Shown: positions 14,403 to 29,455, counted from the first letter of the stretch. The stretch is 64,000 nt of DNA from Tillus elongatus (GCA_964006375.1 OZ023262.1:198114778-198178777), one strand, 5' to 3'. Made by a program: numbers and translations. The notes: generated from the letters alone by a model not told the origin.

Positions 14403-17047
14403 TCATACCTGCCTCCATAGATCTGATGGCCACTTTCTATTCAGTCGTCTTGTTTGGTTTTCAAGCAATAGTCTAACGGCATCATTTGGATGTGCTTCCA
14501 GTTTTTGAAGGTGTGATTTCTTCTGATACGAAGGGTATATTTAGATCTCTGTGAAGGGTGTGGTTGCTTACATACCAAGGAGCATCTGTTATAATGCGGA
14601 GGGCTTTGGAGTGAAAGCGTTGAACTAGGTTAGTGTTGGATACCCTGGAGGATCCCCATAACTCTAGGCCATAGGTCCAGATTGGCTTGATTATAGCCTT
14701 GTAAACCAGGACTTTGTTTTCTGTGGCAATTGGAGATTTTTTACCTATTAGCCAGTACGGTTTCTTCATTCTCAGATCCATCTCTTTACGCTTCTTTTTA
14801 ATGTGGGTACTCCATGTGAGTCGTTTGTCTAGATGTAGTCCCAGATATCTAGCATGATCAGCTTGAGGAATTTCTGTGTTGTTGATGTGGACAGGTGGAC
14901 AAGTCTGGCGGTTCAGAGTGAATGTGACATGCGATGACTTTGCTTCATTGATCTTTATCTTCCATTTGTCTAACCATCTTTGTAGCAATGAAAGGTTATT
15001 TTGTATATGATAGCTGGCTACTTCCGGGTCTTCATTTACAGACTGTATGGCTATGTCATCTGCGAATGTGGACATGTCAGTTTCTTGGGTAGTCAGTATA
15101 TCTGAGGTGTATAGTAGATATAGAATCGGACCGAGCACGCTACCTTGAGGTACCCCTGATTGGATTGGTCTGATAAATGAAACTTCTTCGCCTTGTTTAA
15201 TTTGAAAGTATAGATCTGATAGATACGATTTAAAGATAAGGTAATAGTGATAAGGGAAGGATTTCTTGATTTTGTACAGAAGTCCTTTATGCCATACTGT
15301 CAAAAGCTTGACTTACATCTAGGAAAACTGAAGAACAGTATTTTTTTGATTCTAGGGTTTTTTGTATTATATTCACGAGTCTATTGCATTGTTGAACTGT
15401 TGAGTGCTGTTTTCTAAATTCAAACTGGTGTTCAGGAATCCAGTGCTCTTCGTCCAGTTCTCTTAGTAAGCGATTAAGGATGAGCCTCTCAAGTACTTTT
15501 GATAATATGGGCAACAGACTTATAGGTCGATATGACTTTACTTCTGTGGGAGGCTTTCCTGGTTTCAAAAACATCAATATTTGAGCAAATTTGAGCTGCT
15601 TGGGCCAATAGGCTAACCGTAATATCGCATTGAAGATTATAGTTATAAATTTGAGCCCTTGCTCTGGTAGTTCATTCAGTACCGTGCCAGTAATAAGATC
15701 TACTCCAGGTACTTTACGTTTGTTTAGCCTCTTTATTTGTTCATGGACCTCTCTAACTGCAAATTTACGGATTGGAGGAGACAGCTGTAGCGGTATGTCA
15801 AGATATTCCTCTATTTCTGAATCAGGTTCATCTGAGTAAGGTTGGAACACTTCTGATAAATGTTGACTAAACAATTAGGCTTTCTCATTGTCTGACCTTG
15901 ACCAGGTGCCTCCAGTTTCCCGAATTGGTGGTATATGATTTTGAGGACTCTTATAGCTTCTCGTGGCTTTCCATATGGAGTGATCTTGGCCATTTAAGTT
16001 TTGTATGTAACAGCGGAATGTTTCATTTCTAGTATTTTGTAATTTACGCTTCAGTCTGTTGGCAATATTGTTGTAGCGTGTTTTGTCTACCGGGTGATGA
16101 GTTTGATGTCATATAGCCCTAGCTCTTCGTTTTTCTGTAATCAGTTCGATCACCTGCATTGGAATGCTACCTAAGTCCTTGACTTCATCCCCTACTATAG
16201 GTGTGGCATACCATGCAGCATGTTGTATCGTTGATATTAGGTGATTTGTTGCTTCTTCCAATTCTTCTGGTGTTTTTATACTTATTTGTGGTTGAAGTTT
16301 GTCGTTGATGTATTCTCTAAAAATATTCCAGTTTGTTTTTTTGTTGTGTAGGACTGGTTTTGCTTTCTTTCTTATAATTGTGGCACTTACCGTTGCTACG
16401 ACTGGCGTGTGATCAGATGATAGATCCAGACAAGATTGTGCTTCTAGATAGTTTTGTGATAACCCATTGACTACAAAGAAGTCTAATAAGTCGAGAATTT
16501 TGTTTGGATCTGTAGGCCAATATGTTGGTTCTCCTGTAGATAATGTACTGTACCTCTTTTCTAATATCAGTTTAGAGAGTTCCCTACCTTTCAGTGTTGT
16601 CAGTATTGAACCCCAACTAGTATGTTTTGAGTTAAAATCCCCACCAGCTATAAAGTCGTTACCTAAGGTTACAAAAAAGGATTGAAAGTCTTCTTTTGTA
16701 ATTCTATGTCTTGGCGGACAATAAACTGCTGATACTGTTAGTGGATTAGGAAGCTTGTTAACTTGGATCGTAGTAGCGTGTAGAAAATCTGCTTGGAATG
16801 TTGGCATCTCATAATGTGGTAATGAGTTTCTAATTATTATTGCGGTGCCACCATGGGCTGTGGCGTCTGGATGTTCAATGTGGTATATACTATAGTGTGG
16901 TATTTTTAAGTGTGTTCTGTCCGTAAAATGTGTTTCTGATACGAGCAGAATGTCTATTTTGTGCATAACCAGGAATATCTGTACTTCGTGTTTTTTGGGT
17001 TGGAGGCCATTGGCGTTCCATTATGCTATTCTTAGAAACTGAGACAT
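14403..17047 (-). pseudogene. Jockey-type LINE ORF2: endonuclease and reverse transcriptase, broken
   Basis: Pol protein of a Jockey-clade LINE. The likely start ATG is at 17047, three bases after the ORF1 stop (TAA CA ATG), and the stop is TGA at 14405-14403. The APE endonuclease occupies about 17000-16300: KIDILLVSETHF, GGTAIIIRN, then AGGDFNSKHTSWGS and LSSDHTPVVATV. The RT occupies about 15750-14900: RPISLLPILSKVLERLI, FRKQHSTVQQCNRL, SGVPQGSVLGPILYLLYTSD and the catalytic STFADDIAI (FADD). The C-terminal part has LVYKAIIKPIWTYGLELWGS. Breaks: an in-frame TAA eight codons after the start, breaks near 16110 and 15870, a frameshift at about 15300 and another at about 14515, after which EAHPNDAVRLLLENQTRRLN leads to the true stop. 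Otherwise well preserved, so a fairly recent insertion that cannot itself be active. Confidence 0.9.
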
Positions 17048-17049
17048 TG

Positions 17050-18354
17050 TTAAGCCAGTCTATTAATGACAGTCGACAACATGTTCAGAATCATGTTATT
17101 CTGTTGCATGAGCTGACTGAACATGGCCTTGAATTCGTTCAAAAATTGCACCAGTGTTATATCATTTTGCTGTTCGATATCATTATACGTAGCGTTGTTT
17201 TGCCTGTTGTGCTCATCATGACGGAGCGCTTGTGCATAATAATGATTGATCTCTGACATTTCGGAAGCTTTAGTCTGACTAAAATTATTTCGCTGGTTAT
17301 TGTCATGTACTGAGGGATGAAGCGAATTTTTATGATGTCGCGAGGGTTGCTGTCGTAGATCTGGTTTATTTTTGGCTTGGAGTTCTTTATAAACTTGGCA
17401 ACCTTTATAATTGGATGGATGAGGACCATTACACAAAAAGCACTTACCTGGCGTGTCTCTTGTTTTGTTGCATACTTTGGAATCATGACTTCCTCGACAC
17501 CTAACGCAGGCATATGGTCTATTGCAATATTTCGTGGTGTGGTTGTACATCTGGCATCTGATACATTGGTCTATGACTTTGTTTTTTCTTGGTGGTTGGA
17601 TTACTATTGACTTATTATTAAGGTATCTTAGATTATATACATCTTTGTTATTGGGAGCTGGTTCAAGGTCAATAAAGAAAACGGGCAACGGTTCTTTGGT
17701 GGCTCTGTGTCTAACATTAATCAGGTTTCTGACTTTGTGTCCATTATTTTCTAGTTACTCTTGTATATCTTTTAGGGGTACAGTATGGTGAAGGTGCTGT
17801 ATCACTACTCTGTATGGATTTTCTTCTTTCATTTGATATGTGTGGTAAATAATGTTATTCTCCTTCATGTATCTTACAAGTTTTCGGTAAGTATCTGGGG
17901 TGTTAGCGTTAAGTTTTATAGTATTATCCCGAAGAGCTTTAGTTGTGTATTGCTCTTCCTCTATAATATTTTGTAGTGAACGAATCATCTCTGTGTATTT
18001 GATGACGCCTTGAATATATATTGGGGGTGGTTTGGGAATTCTTTCTACTACTGGCTGCGCATCTCTCAGATCGCTATCAGCTAAGGTTGTTAGGGGTGCA
18101 AATCTATTGCTAACTAAATCTGCAGACTCATCTGATGAGCGACTTCCTTGTCTTTGTATTCTTTTTCTTTTATATCCTGACTGAGCCTGCTGCCATTCAT
18201 TTTTGCCATTATTTATTTGGTTGCTTGTATTTGTGTCGACACTCATGATTCCTACGCCGCTGGTATTGCTGATTATAGATTTAATATCTCTTGCTGACTG
18301 ATAATTTATCTGAATTAGTGGCTCGGATGTATCCATATGACTGTTGTCTGTCAT
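17050..18354 (-). pseudogene. Jockey-type LINE ORF1 (gag-like, zinc knuckles), one stop codon
   Basis: RNA-binding Gag-like ORF1 that accompanies the Jockey ORF2. It starts at ATG 18354 (MTDNSHMDTSEPLIQINYQS) and ends at TAA 17052-17050. The N-terminal part is polar. A central block near 17690-17900 (RKLVRYMKENNIIYHTYQMK, NPYRVVIQHLHH) resembles the conserved region before the knuckles. Cys/His knuckles follow at about 17570-17440: CIRCQMYNHTTKYC, CVRCRGSHDSKVC and CFLCNGPHPSNYKGC. A single in-frame TAA at about 17757-17755 interrupts the frame; the same frame continues directly afterwards. In Jockey elements this protein packages the RNA. Next to ORF2 by two bases. Confidence 0.88.
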
Positions 18355-18643
18355 AATTTTAATAAATTATATTCCATTATGCGCTGATTAAGTATGTAAC
18401 TATTTTGGTTACTATAATAAAATGTTTATTTACAAATATAATTACAAGTAAATATTGATATTTACCTCTCTAAATATTCTCCATGAAAATAAATAAAATA
18501 TTTAAAATAATTGATTTACTAATAATATTTTATTATTACTTAATTATGTTGAAATAAATTATAATGTCATTAACAAAAAATAATATACATATACATGTGT
18601 AAACTTAAAAATGTATAAATATTTAGCTCATTAAACCATTAAA
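18355..18643 (-). other. TRAPPC1 3' flank and 3' UTR
   Basis: On the minus strand, downstream of the TRAPPC1 stop at 18644, an AATAAA polyadenylation signal lies at 18534-18529. The Jockey element begins further downstream, in the same orientation, so it seems to have inserted behind the gene rather than in its coding part. Confidence 0.55.
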
Positions 18644-18772
18644 TTACATTACTTTTGAAATAAATATAGGTGATTCTTTTATAAGCTTATCTAACTTACT
18701 TCTAAATAAATCAGACTGTATAGGCTCAGACAGCTTTATAAGGGGATTCTTTACCACACATTCAACATACAC
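18644..18772 (-). CDS. TRAPPC1: TRAPPC1 (Bet5), exon 3, C-terminus
   Basis: Last coding exon of trafficking protein particle complex subunit 1, a longin-fold subunit of the TRAPP tethering/GEF complexes that act on Rab1 and Rab11 in ER-Golgi and Golgi traffic. The exon opens after a ttgtttcag acceptor at 18773-18781 and encodes 42 residues: VYVECVVKNPL, then SEPIQSDLFRSKLDKLI, ending SKVM and TAA (18646-18644). The human protein has a closely similar end (YVELVVKNPL... and QSELFRSRLD). Phase 0 at the junction. It joins exon 2 across about 23.3 kb. Together with exons 1 and 2 it gives 145 residues, the same length as human TRAPPC1. No stop or frameshift, so the gene appears intact. Confidence 0.93.
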   Translation of the reverse strand: MYVECVVKNPLIKLSEPIQSDLFRSKLDKLIKESPIFISKVM

Positions 18773-18781
18773 CTGAAACAA

Positions 18782-19172
18782 AAACATCAATAGATTATAT
18801 ACTTCCACATTTTTTATCTCTTATTTTCTAACACTTGTCTTAAATAAACTCAAGCAAGATGCAATTTATCAAACAAAACAATAGTTATATACAATAAAAT
18901 TTTATTTCAAATTCAAAATCCCTTTTACCACACATAAACACCAAAAATATAATAAATCTTTTGAAAGAACTTAAAAATCTACTACCTATATTAAAGCAAT
19001 ACAATTGGTTGGTTGGAGGAGAATTATTTTAAAAATTAGTTTTTAACAAATATTTTTTCTTTGCAGTAATTAAAAAGTGATGGCAGGCCATGGAATTCTT
19101 AGTATTTTATTCTTGTTGACTACCCTCAAAACTCATTGATTGTTGTTGCCCTTACTTGGTGAAACTTGTCCA
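18782..19172. other. Intron sequence without recognised feature
   Basis: AT-rich, no ORF, up to the outer end of the PLE palindrome. Confidence 0.3.
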
Positions 19173-19983
19173 TACTACATACAGACTTGGAGACTACTTC
19201 TCTGGCTTCACTGTTGGTTTACGTTTTTGTAGGTGAAGGACGTAGCCAGCGCGTAAGCTAACTGGAGCAAGTGGCCCTTACGAATTCTGGAAGTTCTAGG
19301 ATGTTCTTCAACATTTCTGTGGCTATAGTTTCGCTGCTTGACAGCATTTTCAGACAGGTAAAAATTGAATTAGTACGAAATCCTGACAACTACAAATAAA
19401 GATCTGTTGCTATGTTATGATATGATGTTTTGATCAAGACATTTTATCAAATTGAAAATAAAATGAAACACAGATGAGGCTTTCAAAATGTCTATGTAAT
19501 GTATGTCAATATTTAACATAAAAATAGAACTAGCCTATAATAACTATGATAACAGTTACAACAATAAAATAACTAAACAATAACAGTATAAAAGCAGTCT
19601 CTATACAACGAAAATATCGACATACATCAACTCATTATCTTATTACAACTTTTTTGAAAAAATAGTTAAATTTATTTTCTTTGACTTATTTAATTAGAAA
19701 GAAGAATATCCAAGAAAGGGGAATTCATTAAATTAGTTTGCTGGTTTAAAACAAGGTAGTTATTGTCGTGTGTGTGCTTTTTGACTTCTAAAGCTTCAAA
19801 AAAAGTCTAGTTTACGTTTGTCATTATAAAAATGTAGTTGTTGTATGCGGTTATATATTGTAGGTCTATGTTCGGTATCAATAATATGTTTTGGAAATGT
19901 AGATTTATCAGCGTGGTTATTTCTAAATGCAGAAATATGTTCTTTGTATCGGGTGTTAAAATTTCTAGAAGTTTGACCTATGT
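19173..19983 (-). mobile_element. 5'-truncated PLE, left arm of a head-to-head pair
   Basis: Minus-strand copy of the 3' part of a Penelope-like element. The coding part extends inward to 20068 and reads KAGVYKLACTHCNAIYIGQT (GIY-YIG) then RNFNTRYKEHISAFRNNHAD and KHIIDTEHRPTIYNRI. Then follows the 3' untranslated region towards lower coordinates. The arm matches 20119-20929 as a reverse complement over about 811 bp. A hammerhead-like motif lies at 19316-19358 (minus). The RT is absent. Confidence 0.88.
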
Positions 19984-20068
19984 AGATTGCGTTACAATGT
20001 GTACAAGCTAATTTATAAACTCCAGCTTTTGTCAGAAAACAAGATTTTTCTTTTGCGTTAAATAGCAA
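19796..20068 (-). pseudogene. PLE GIY-YIG endonuclease fragment
   Basis: Ninety codons on the minus strand containing KAGVYKLACTHCNAIYIGQT and TRYKEHISAF, the GIY-YIG nuclease of a PLE with the CxxC motif preserved. The frame stops at 19796 inside the tail that continues in the homologous plus-strand copy (EYLEVKKHTHNNNYLVLNEQ). Confidence 0.85.
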
Positions 20069-20118
20069 ATAACGTGTCTGTTGTAAGATTTAAAAGCTAC
20101 CTTTGTATTTGTACAGAT

Positions 20119-20929
20119 AGCATAGGTCAAACTTCTAGAAATTTTAAGACCCGAAACAAAGAACATATTTCTACATTTAGAAATAACCACGCTGACAAAT
20201 CTACATTTGAAAAAAATATTATTGATACCGAACATAGACCTACGATAAATAACCGCTTACAACCACAACATTTTTATAATGACAAACGTAAACCAGACTT
20301 TTTTGAATATTTAGAAGTCAAAAAGCACACACACAACAATAACTACCTTGTTTTAAACGAGCAAACTGATTTAATGAATTCCCCTTTCTTGGATATTCTT
20401 CTTTCTAATTAAATAAGTCAAAGAAAATAAATTTAACTATTCTTTCAAAAAAGTTGTAATAAGATAATGAGTTGATGTATGTCGATATTTTCGTTGTATA
20501 GAGACTGCTTTTATACTGTTATTGTTTAGTTATTTTATTGTTGTAACTGTTATCACAGTTATTATAGGCTAGTTCTATTTTTATGTTAAATATTGACATA
20601 CATCACATAGACATTTTGAAAGCCTCATCTGTGTTTCATTTTATTTTCAATTTGATAAAATGTTTTGATCAAAACATCATATCATAACATAGCAACAGAT
20701 CTTTATTTGTAGTTGTCATCATTTCGTACTAATTCAATTTTTATCTGTCTGAGAATGCTGTCAAGCAGCGAAACTATAGTCACAGAAACGTTGAAGAACA
20801 TCCTAGAATTTCCAGAATTCCTAAGGGCCACTTGCTCCAGTTAGCTTGCGCGCTGGCTACGTCCTTCACCTACAAAAACGAAAACGAACAGTGAAACCAG
20901 AGAAGTAGTCTCCAAGTCTGTATGTAGTA
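20119..20929 (+). mobile_element. 5'-truncated PLE, right arm of a head-to-head pair
   Basis: Plus-strand copy, homologous to the left arm. Coding part to 20412: IGQTSRNFKTRNKEHISTF, DTEHRPTINNRL, FEYLEVKKHTHNNNYLVLNE and stop. Its 3' region carries a complete three-stem hammerhead-like fold at 20744-20786 and ends 'tctgtatgtagta' at 20929. The 5' part, including the CxxC of the nuclease and the RT, is missing; the truncation faces the partner copy with a 135-bp spacer (19984-20118). Confidence 0.88.
20744..20786 (+). ncRNA. Hammerhead-ribozyme-like motif in PLE 3' region
   Basis: Stem I tctgt/acaga (20744-20748 with 20782-20786). Core strand ctgagaa (20749-20755). Stem II gctg-tcaa(g)-cagc within 20757-20769. 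GAA at 20770-20772. Stem III act-at-agt (20773-20780). Cleavage-site C at 20781. This is the hammerhead order; the only core departure is CTGAGAA instead of CTGANGA, which should abolish or weaken cleavage. PLEs are known to carry hammerheads. Confidence 0.6.
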
Positions 20930-21273
<344 letters not shown>

Positions 21274-21300
21274 CACACCGATAACTCAAAAAATACTGGG

Positions 21301-22005
21301 CCGATTTTGATAAAATTTGGCATGTACCTTTCTTTTGTAAATGGCTTGGATAAGTTCGTTAGTCAGGAAAATCGGACGAGGTTTTCCGGGAAAATTTTGA
21401 GTTTTCATTCGAAAAAAATTCTTATCTCAAAAAGTAATAAGCCGATTGTAATAAAATTTGGCATGTACCTTTCTTTTGTAAATGGCTTTGACAAGTTTGT
21501 TAGTCAGGAAAATCGGACGAGGTTTTCCGGATAAATTTTGAGTTTTCATTCGAAAAATTTTTTTAACTCAAAGAACAATAAGCCGATTTTGATAAAATTT
21601 GGCATGTACCTTCCTTTTGTAAATGGCTTGGATAAGTTCGTTAGTCAGGAAAATTGGACGAGGTTTTCCGGGAAAATTTTGAGTTTTCATTCGAAAAAAA
21701 TTCTTATCTCAAAAAGTAATAAGCCGATTTAAATAAAATTTGGCACGCACCTTTCTTTTGTAAATGGCTTTGACAAGTTTGTTAGTCAAGAAAATCGGAC
21801 GAGGTTTTCCGGGAAAATTTTGAGTTTTCATTCGAAAAAAATTTTTATCTCAAAGAATAATAGGCCGATTTTGATAAAATTTGGCATGTACCTTCCTTTT
21901 GTAAATGACTTTGACAAGTTCGTTAGTCAAAAAAATCGGACGAGATTTTCCGGAAAAATTTTGAGTTTTCATTTGAAAAAAATTTTTATCTTAAAAAATA
22001 AAAAA
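21301..22005 (+). repeat. 141-bp tandem repeat, 5 copies
   Basis: The word ccgatt(t/g)...ataaaatttggca starts at 21301, 21442, 21583, 21724 and 21865, a period of exactly 141 bp (47 codons). Each unit contains 'aatggctt(g/t)ga(t/c)aagtt(c/t)gttagtca' and 'aggttttccgg'. Other copies of family A have one unit. Because 141 is divisible by three, the plus-strand frame reads through several units ([20 protein letters not shown]), but stops occur and no protein is inferred. Confidence 0.93.
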
Positions 22006-22124
22006 TCTATGATAACCAAATTTGGTAGGTAGGTTTACGATATAAAAAGTAAACTATACACCAAAATTTAGATTTCTATGTTACAAGAAAAAAAAGTTAT
22101 AATAAAATATTTTGTGCCAGATCA

Positions 22125-22165
22125 TTTCTATGAAAATTCACTACCATAACGCACTTGCTGCGTCC
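22125..22165 (+). repeat. Terminal motif of the MITE/family A group
   Basis: gaaaattcactaccataacg then cacttgctgcgtccag. The motif occurs about ten times in the window in either orientation (1605, 1880, 22130, 23930, 24100, 27085, 27214, 27485, 27570 and 36590). Confidence 0.7.
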
Positions 22166-23926
22166 AGGCTTTTTTCACACATCATGTGAGTCTTTAAAAT
22201 GTGAATCTGCTTTATAAATTCATTAACTAAAAAATTATGCTTCGTCTTGGAATTCTTGTAAAAAAAAAACTAAAATAGATCATAATCTATATGATAAATA
22301 GGTCAAAGGGCGGTAATGTTTGTCAGTCTTTTTTTCTCAATAAGATTTACTTTAGTTACCTTAACAAGTTAGGTATTTTTATTTATTTAGTATCATAAAT
22401 AGTGTACAATGCAGGAACGTTTTAGCTTGTGTAATGCTGCTGGTGTTATTAGTGAATTTTCATTAAGAAAATTCACTAATAGAGAGGTAACGATGGTGAG
22501 ACTTTCGGAAAATGTTTTGAAAAGAGCACGAATTCAGGCCTCTAGAGCCCATATCCCTCAAAAAAATACTCAACTGATTTGAACGAAACTTGGTCCAACC
22601 CTTCATTTCATTACAATCGCGGACGAGTTCGTCACTCAGCTGTAACGGACATATTTTCCCTAAAAATATACAAAAATATGTTTTGATTCGCTATATTTTT
22701 GAAAGTACTAAAGTAAATGGAATGAGACTTCTTTTAACGACAATTATCGACCTGTGTAGGCAAGAAATAATTTTTAGTGTCCACAATAAATGGTTCTTTC
22801 ATAAACAACTTTATTTCCAGTCAGTTCTGCTGTTAAACAAAATTTTTTTAACGATTAGGATGTGGACCATTTACATGATTAACATTCGGCTATCCAATGC
22901 AAATCAAAAATATAAGCTGGAAGAAAAAAGTGTTTATGTATTTCCTAGATGTTATTGTTAATGCTTTCATGTTATACAAAATGCAAGGAGTATATTTGTC
23001 CTGACTGCTTAGAGCATTTCCATACACCAATACAGGGGACGCTCTGCTAAAACATTTTCAGACTAATGGTATTTCCGGTTATACCGGAAGTAGATGTCAA
23101 ATTCCTTATTTCAAATTGGATACCCAGTATATTATGACATTTTCAAAAGCAAGTGACATTAATTTTGCATCTGCCTGACAGTTGTATTGTAAACGTCATC
23201 GTGACCAACTATTGTAATAGAAAAATAGAACATTATAATATTTCGAAAAGTAACGCTTTTGTTTTTAATAAACAACCTCATACAAAATTTTCGTCGCTTT
23301 TACTACGGAATAAGCTTGAATGATCAGAATAGAGGATTTCCATTTGAAAAACTCGTTTCACCAGTTTTTTCATCTTAATTTTGGTACTTCTTTTTCAAAC
23401 ACTCTGTATCAATAAATTCAATAATTTCACTCAAAGACTGTTAGAGTACGTCCTCGTCTACAAGGAAAGCAATCCAAGCTAAATAATTATGTAGTGTATG
23501 TGAGAGAAAAATATCGATATATTCCGATCTGAAAACGTCAATTTTGACAAAAAAGTTTGAATACCTGAGGAAAAAGAAGACTTAGATACATGACATTATA
23601 CACAAAAAGTATTTAGAATTTTATGCAGAATCTTAAAATGCCATAATACACTGGGTATCCAATTTGAAATAAGGAAGTTCACATATACTTGCGGTATTAC
23701 CCGAGATACCACTAGTCTGAAGATATTTTAGCCAAGTGTCCCCCAATTGTGTTAGTAGAGTACCAAATTTTAAGGTTTTTCCTGATGATGGTTTTCCCAT
23801 AACCAATGGATGCAGTTCCCAGTGGTTCACCATGTACAATTGTAGCTATATGGAAGTATATTATGTGTCATTGTATCTACATTTATGTATCACAAAGGAA
23901 AAATATTTTCATATAAAAAAAAATGT
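22166..23926. repeat. Foldback-like repeat region with 14-bp perfect hairpin
   Basis: At 22449-22481 a perfect hairpin ATTAGTGAATTTTC-attaa-GAAAATTCACTAAT stands at the left of a region whose internal blocks recur inverted: about 23050-23155 (gttataccggaagtagatg, ggatacccagtatattatg) pairs with about 23637-23735 (cataatacactgggtatcc). No coding content. Boundaries are uncertain. The ORF-like stretch at 22590-22961 has no recognisable motif. Confidence 0.5.
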
Positions 23927-24360
23927 CTGGACGCAGCAAGTGCGTTATGGTAGCGAATTTTCTTTAAAATATTTTTAATAGGAAATGTCTGTCTTTGATG
24001 AAAGCAGGCATCAAACTTGGTTGCCTATATAGTAGAAACAATGTACCATATTTCATTGAAATAAATTTATTGTTTGAAAATATATAAACATTTTTCAAGT
24101 CTGGATGCAGCAAATGTGTTATGGAAGTGAATTTCCATAAACATGTTTTTAATAGCAAATGCGAGCCGGCATCAATCTGATTATCGGTATAGCCTATGCA
24201 GTAGAAACAATGTACTATATTTTATCAAAATTACTTATGGTTTGAAAATATACAAAAATTTTCCGAAAATAAACTTAAATGTTGGTGTCCTAACCAACAA
24301 AGTTAATGGCAAATTGAGTTATTGAAATTTGAAGGATTTAATGAAAATTCGGTAAATTTG
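23927..24360 (-). mobile_element. Partial MITE copies (GACGCAGCAAGTGCG family)
   Basis: A terminus ctggacgcagcaagtgcg at 23928 and another ctggatgcagcaaatgtg at 24100 begin two related segments with the same interior landmarks (gtagaaacaatgtac, ttgtttgaaaatata) as the ~310-bp MITE. The second runs to about 24355. Neither has both termini intact. Confidence 0.5.
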
Positions 24361-25010
24361 CAGATTAGCTCCCGAACGCTTTTCAAAAAATTGTTTTCAG
24401 AAATAGTACTAGGACCCCACCTGGATGCACAAACCACAATTAAAATTTCTTGTTCACACCCCCCAAGGAAGTTATGGGACTGGGAGTGAATAGGGGTGCT
24501 GGGCGGGGTAGGTAGTAAAAAGGATATATGAGCAGAAAAAGCAAAGGAAACTGCTTAAAAGTTGTCTATTTGAAGCCATATCCCCATTAAACCCCGCCTA
24601 CCATGCACAGCACCCCTATTCGCCACCAGGTCACGTAACTTCCTTGGGGGTATGAATAAGAAGTTTTTCTTGTGGTTTATGCAACGAGGGCGGTTGTATG
24701 CACACGAGGGGGGAAGGAAAATGCCTACGACAAAGCAGGACACCCCCCCCCCCCGCGCTTTGACTTGCGGTAGGGTTGGGGGTGACTGCTTCGTCGTGGG
24801 GATTTTTCTTCCCCCCTCGCGTGCATACAACCACCCTCGTTGCATAAACCACAAGAAAAATTTATTGTTCATACCTGCCAAGGAAGTTACGGCACATGGG
24901 GGAATAGGGGTGCTGTGCAGGGTAGGCAGGGTTTAAGGGGGATATGGCTTCAAGATGTGAAAAAGACAACTTTCAAGCCCATTTTATTCGCATTTTCTGC
25001 TCATATTTCC

Positions 25011-25782
<772 letters not shown>

Positions 25783-26045
25783 TTTTTACTACCTACCCCG
25801 CCCAGCACCCCTATTCACTCCTGGTCCCGTAACTTCCTTGGGGGGTGTGAACAAGAAATTTTTCTTGCAGTTTATGGATCCAGGGGGGCCCTAGGCAGGT
25901 TTCTGAAAACAGTTTTAGTGAATTTTCTTTAAAAAAAATTACTAATGAGGAGATCCCGACTTTCGAATTTTGAAAAAATTTCTTCAAATGAGCGCTAATT
26001 AGGACCCCGGGAACCCAAATCCGAGGTCGGTTTCAGACTTTATAT

Positions 26046-26048
<3 letters not shown>

Positions 26049-26110
<62 letters not shown>
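26049..26110. repeat. (TA)n microsatellite, duplication unit 2
   Basis: About 62 bp of TA, followed by 'tttatatatttatgtgtcacacc'. Confidence 0.96.
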
Positions 26111-26119
<9 letters not shown>

Positions 26120-26429
26120 TTATGTGTCACACCTATAACTAAAAAAATAATGGACCGATTTTGATAAAACTTGGTGAGTACCTTCCTTTCACAAGTGGCT
26201 TGGATAAGTTCGTTAGCCAGGAAAAACCGCCGAGGTTTTCCCGGAAAAATTTGTGTTTTCTTTCGAAAAAAATCGAAAAATTTTATTTCTTCGGAATTAA
26301 CAAAGTAAGGGCAACCAAATTTCACACGCTGGTTTATATCATTATGAGTAAAATACATACGAAAATTTAGCTCTGTAGGTTAAAGGACAAAAAAGTTACA
26401 GGCATTTAAAGAACAATAAATTTGGGTTT

Positions 26430-28353
<1,924 letters not shown>

Positions 28354-28399
28354 CACAGATCTCCTCATTAGCGAATTTAAAAAAAAATCGCTAAAATTA

Positions 28400-29455
28400 G
28401 GAGATCGAATCCAACCGTAAGACTAGGGAAAATGTTTTATCTACAAAGATTAACTTACTTTGTTAAAATTGTACACAAGTTGCCTTCACCTATAAAGCTA
28501 TAACATAACAATTTAAATAAGTAACTTGCAGGATAATTGCGTTATAGCCCAAAAAATAGCTGTAACACTGGAGGTAACTTATACATTATACATATACTTA
28601 TATATTTGAAGTTCACTGAATTTGGTGTAAGACTGTCAACAGTCGCGGCTTCTCCATGAGGGCTGCAGAGCTGCAGCACCATCAAAATTTTGCTTGAAAA
28701 TGCAGTTTTGTAAAAAAATGTTTAATGTAGCATTATTTCTGTATATTAAAATACAAAGGTCTGCACAGAACGCAACACAGCACGAATCATTATGATGTCT
28801 CTGTCTAGCTGAGAGTATACTGTATACGTGTACCTACAAAGACAGCAGCCGGCAGACACACTGTACGAATTATCTGCTATATGCTGAGGCTGTACTGGCG
28901 GCAGCACCAGAGATTCCTACTAATAGGCATTGTTGCCGCAACTGAAATCCATATCTTAATAAACTCCCATAAAAGTTGTCGCCTGGCTACAAGAAATGCA
29001 ACATATTCACTCAAAAATTACACAGAATGCAAATAATGGCAACTGCGTTACACGTACTCCGCGCCTCGGTTATTATCTCATTCTGTTATTTTGACTAGTA
29101 TTCCTAGATTGACCAGTAATCCTAGTTGTCTGCTCTACACTGTATAGACCTGCGGCAGTATTTTTTGGAATTTTCATGTAACGAGAATAATTAAACTCGT
29201 TATTAAAACGTTTACTGGTTTTCTGTCTGGTTTTTGTTGCTGTACATTGTGATTTGTTTTTCTAAGGATCAGACCGATTCAATTTGTTTAGGTGCAAGTT
29301 TTAGGTTTATTGTTTATTTTGTTAGACTAAGTGTGATTGGAAGCTGAAAGTATTCCTCCACCTCAAACTTTTACCAACAAATATAAAGCATTTGTTTGTT
29401 AAGTACAATTTGAAGAACCCAATTCATCACAATACAGTTTTATGACTCAGGATCA
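28400..29455. other. Intron sequence without firm annotation
   Basis: About 1 kb. Between 28640 and 29160 the sequence is less AT-rich with words such as 'gcggcagcaccagagattcc', possibly the core of a non-autonomous hAT element, but terminal repeats were not identified. Confidence 0.3.

Noticed and set aside
22590..22961. Plus-strand ORF of 123 codons as a gene
   Set aside because: It lies in a foldback-like repeat region, has no recognisable motif and no splice or promoter context; composition is that of AT-rich noncoding DNA.
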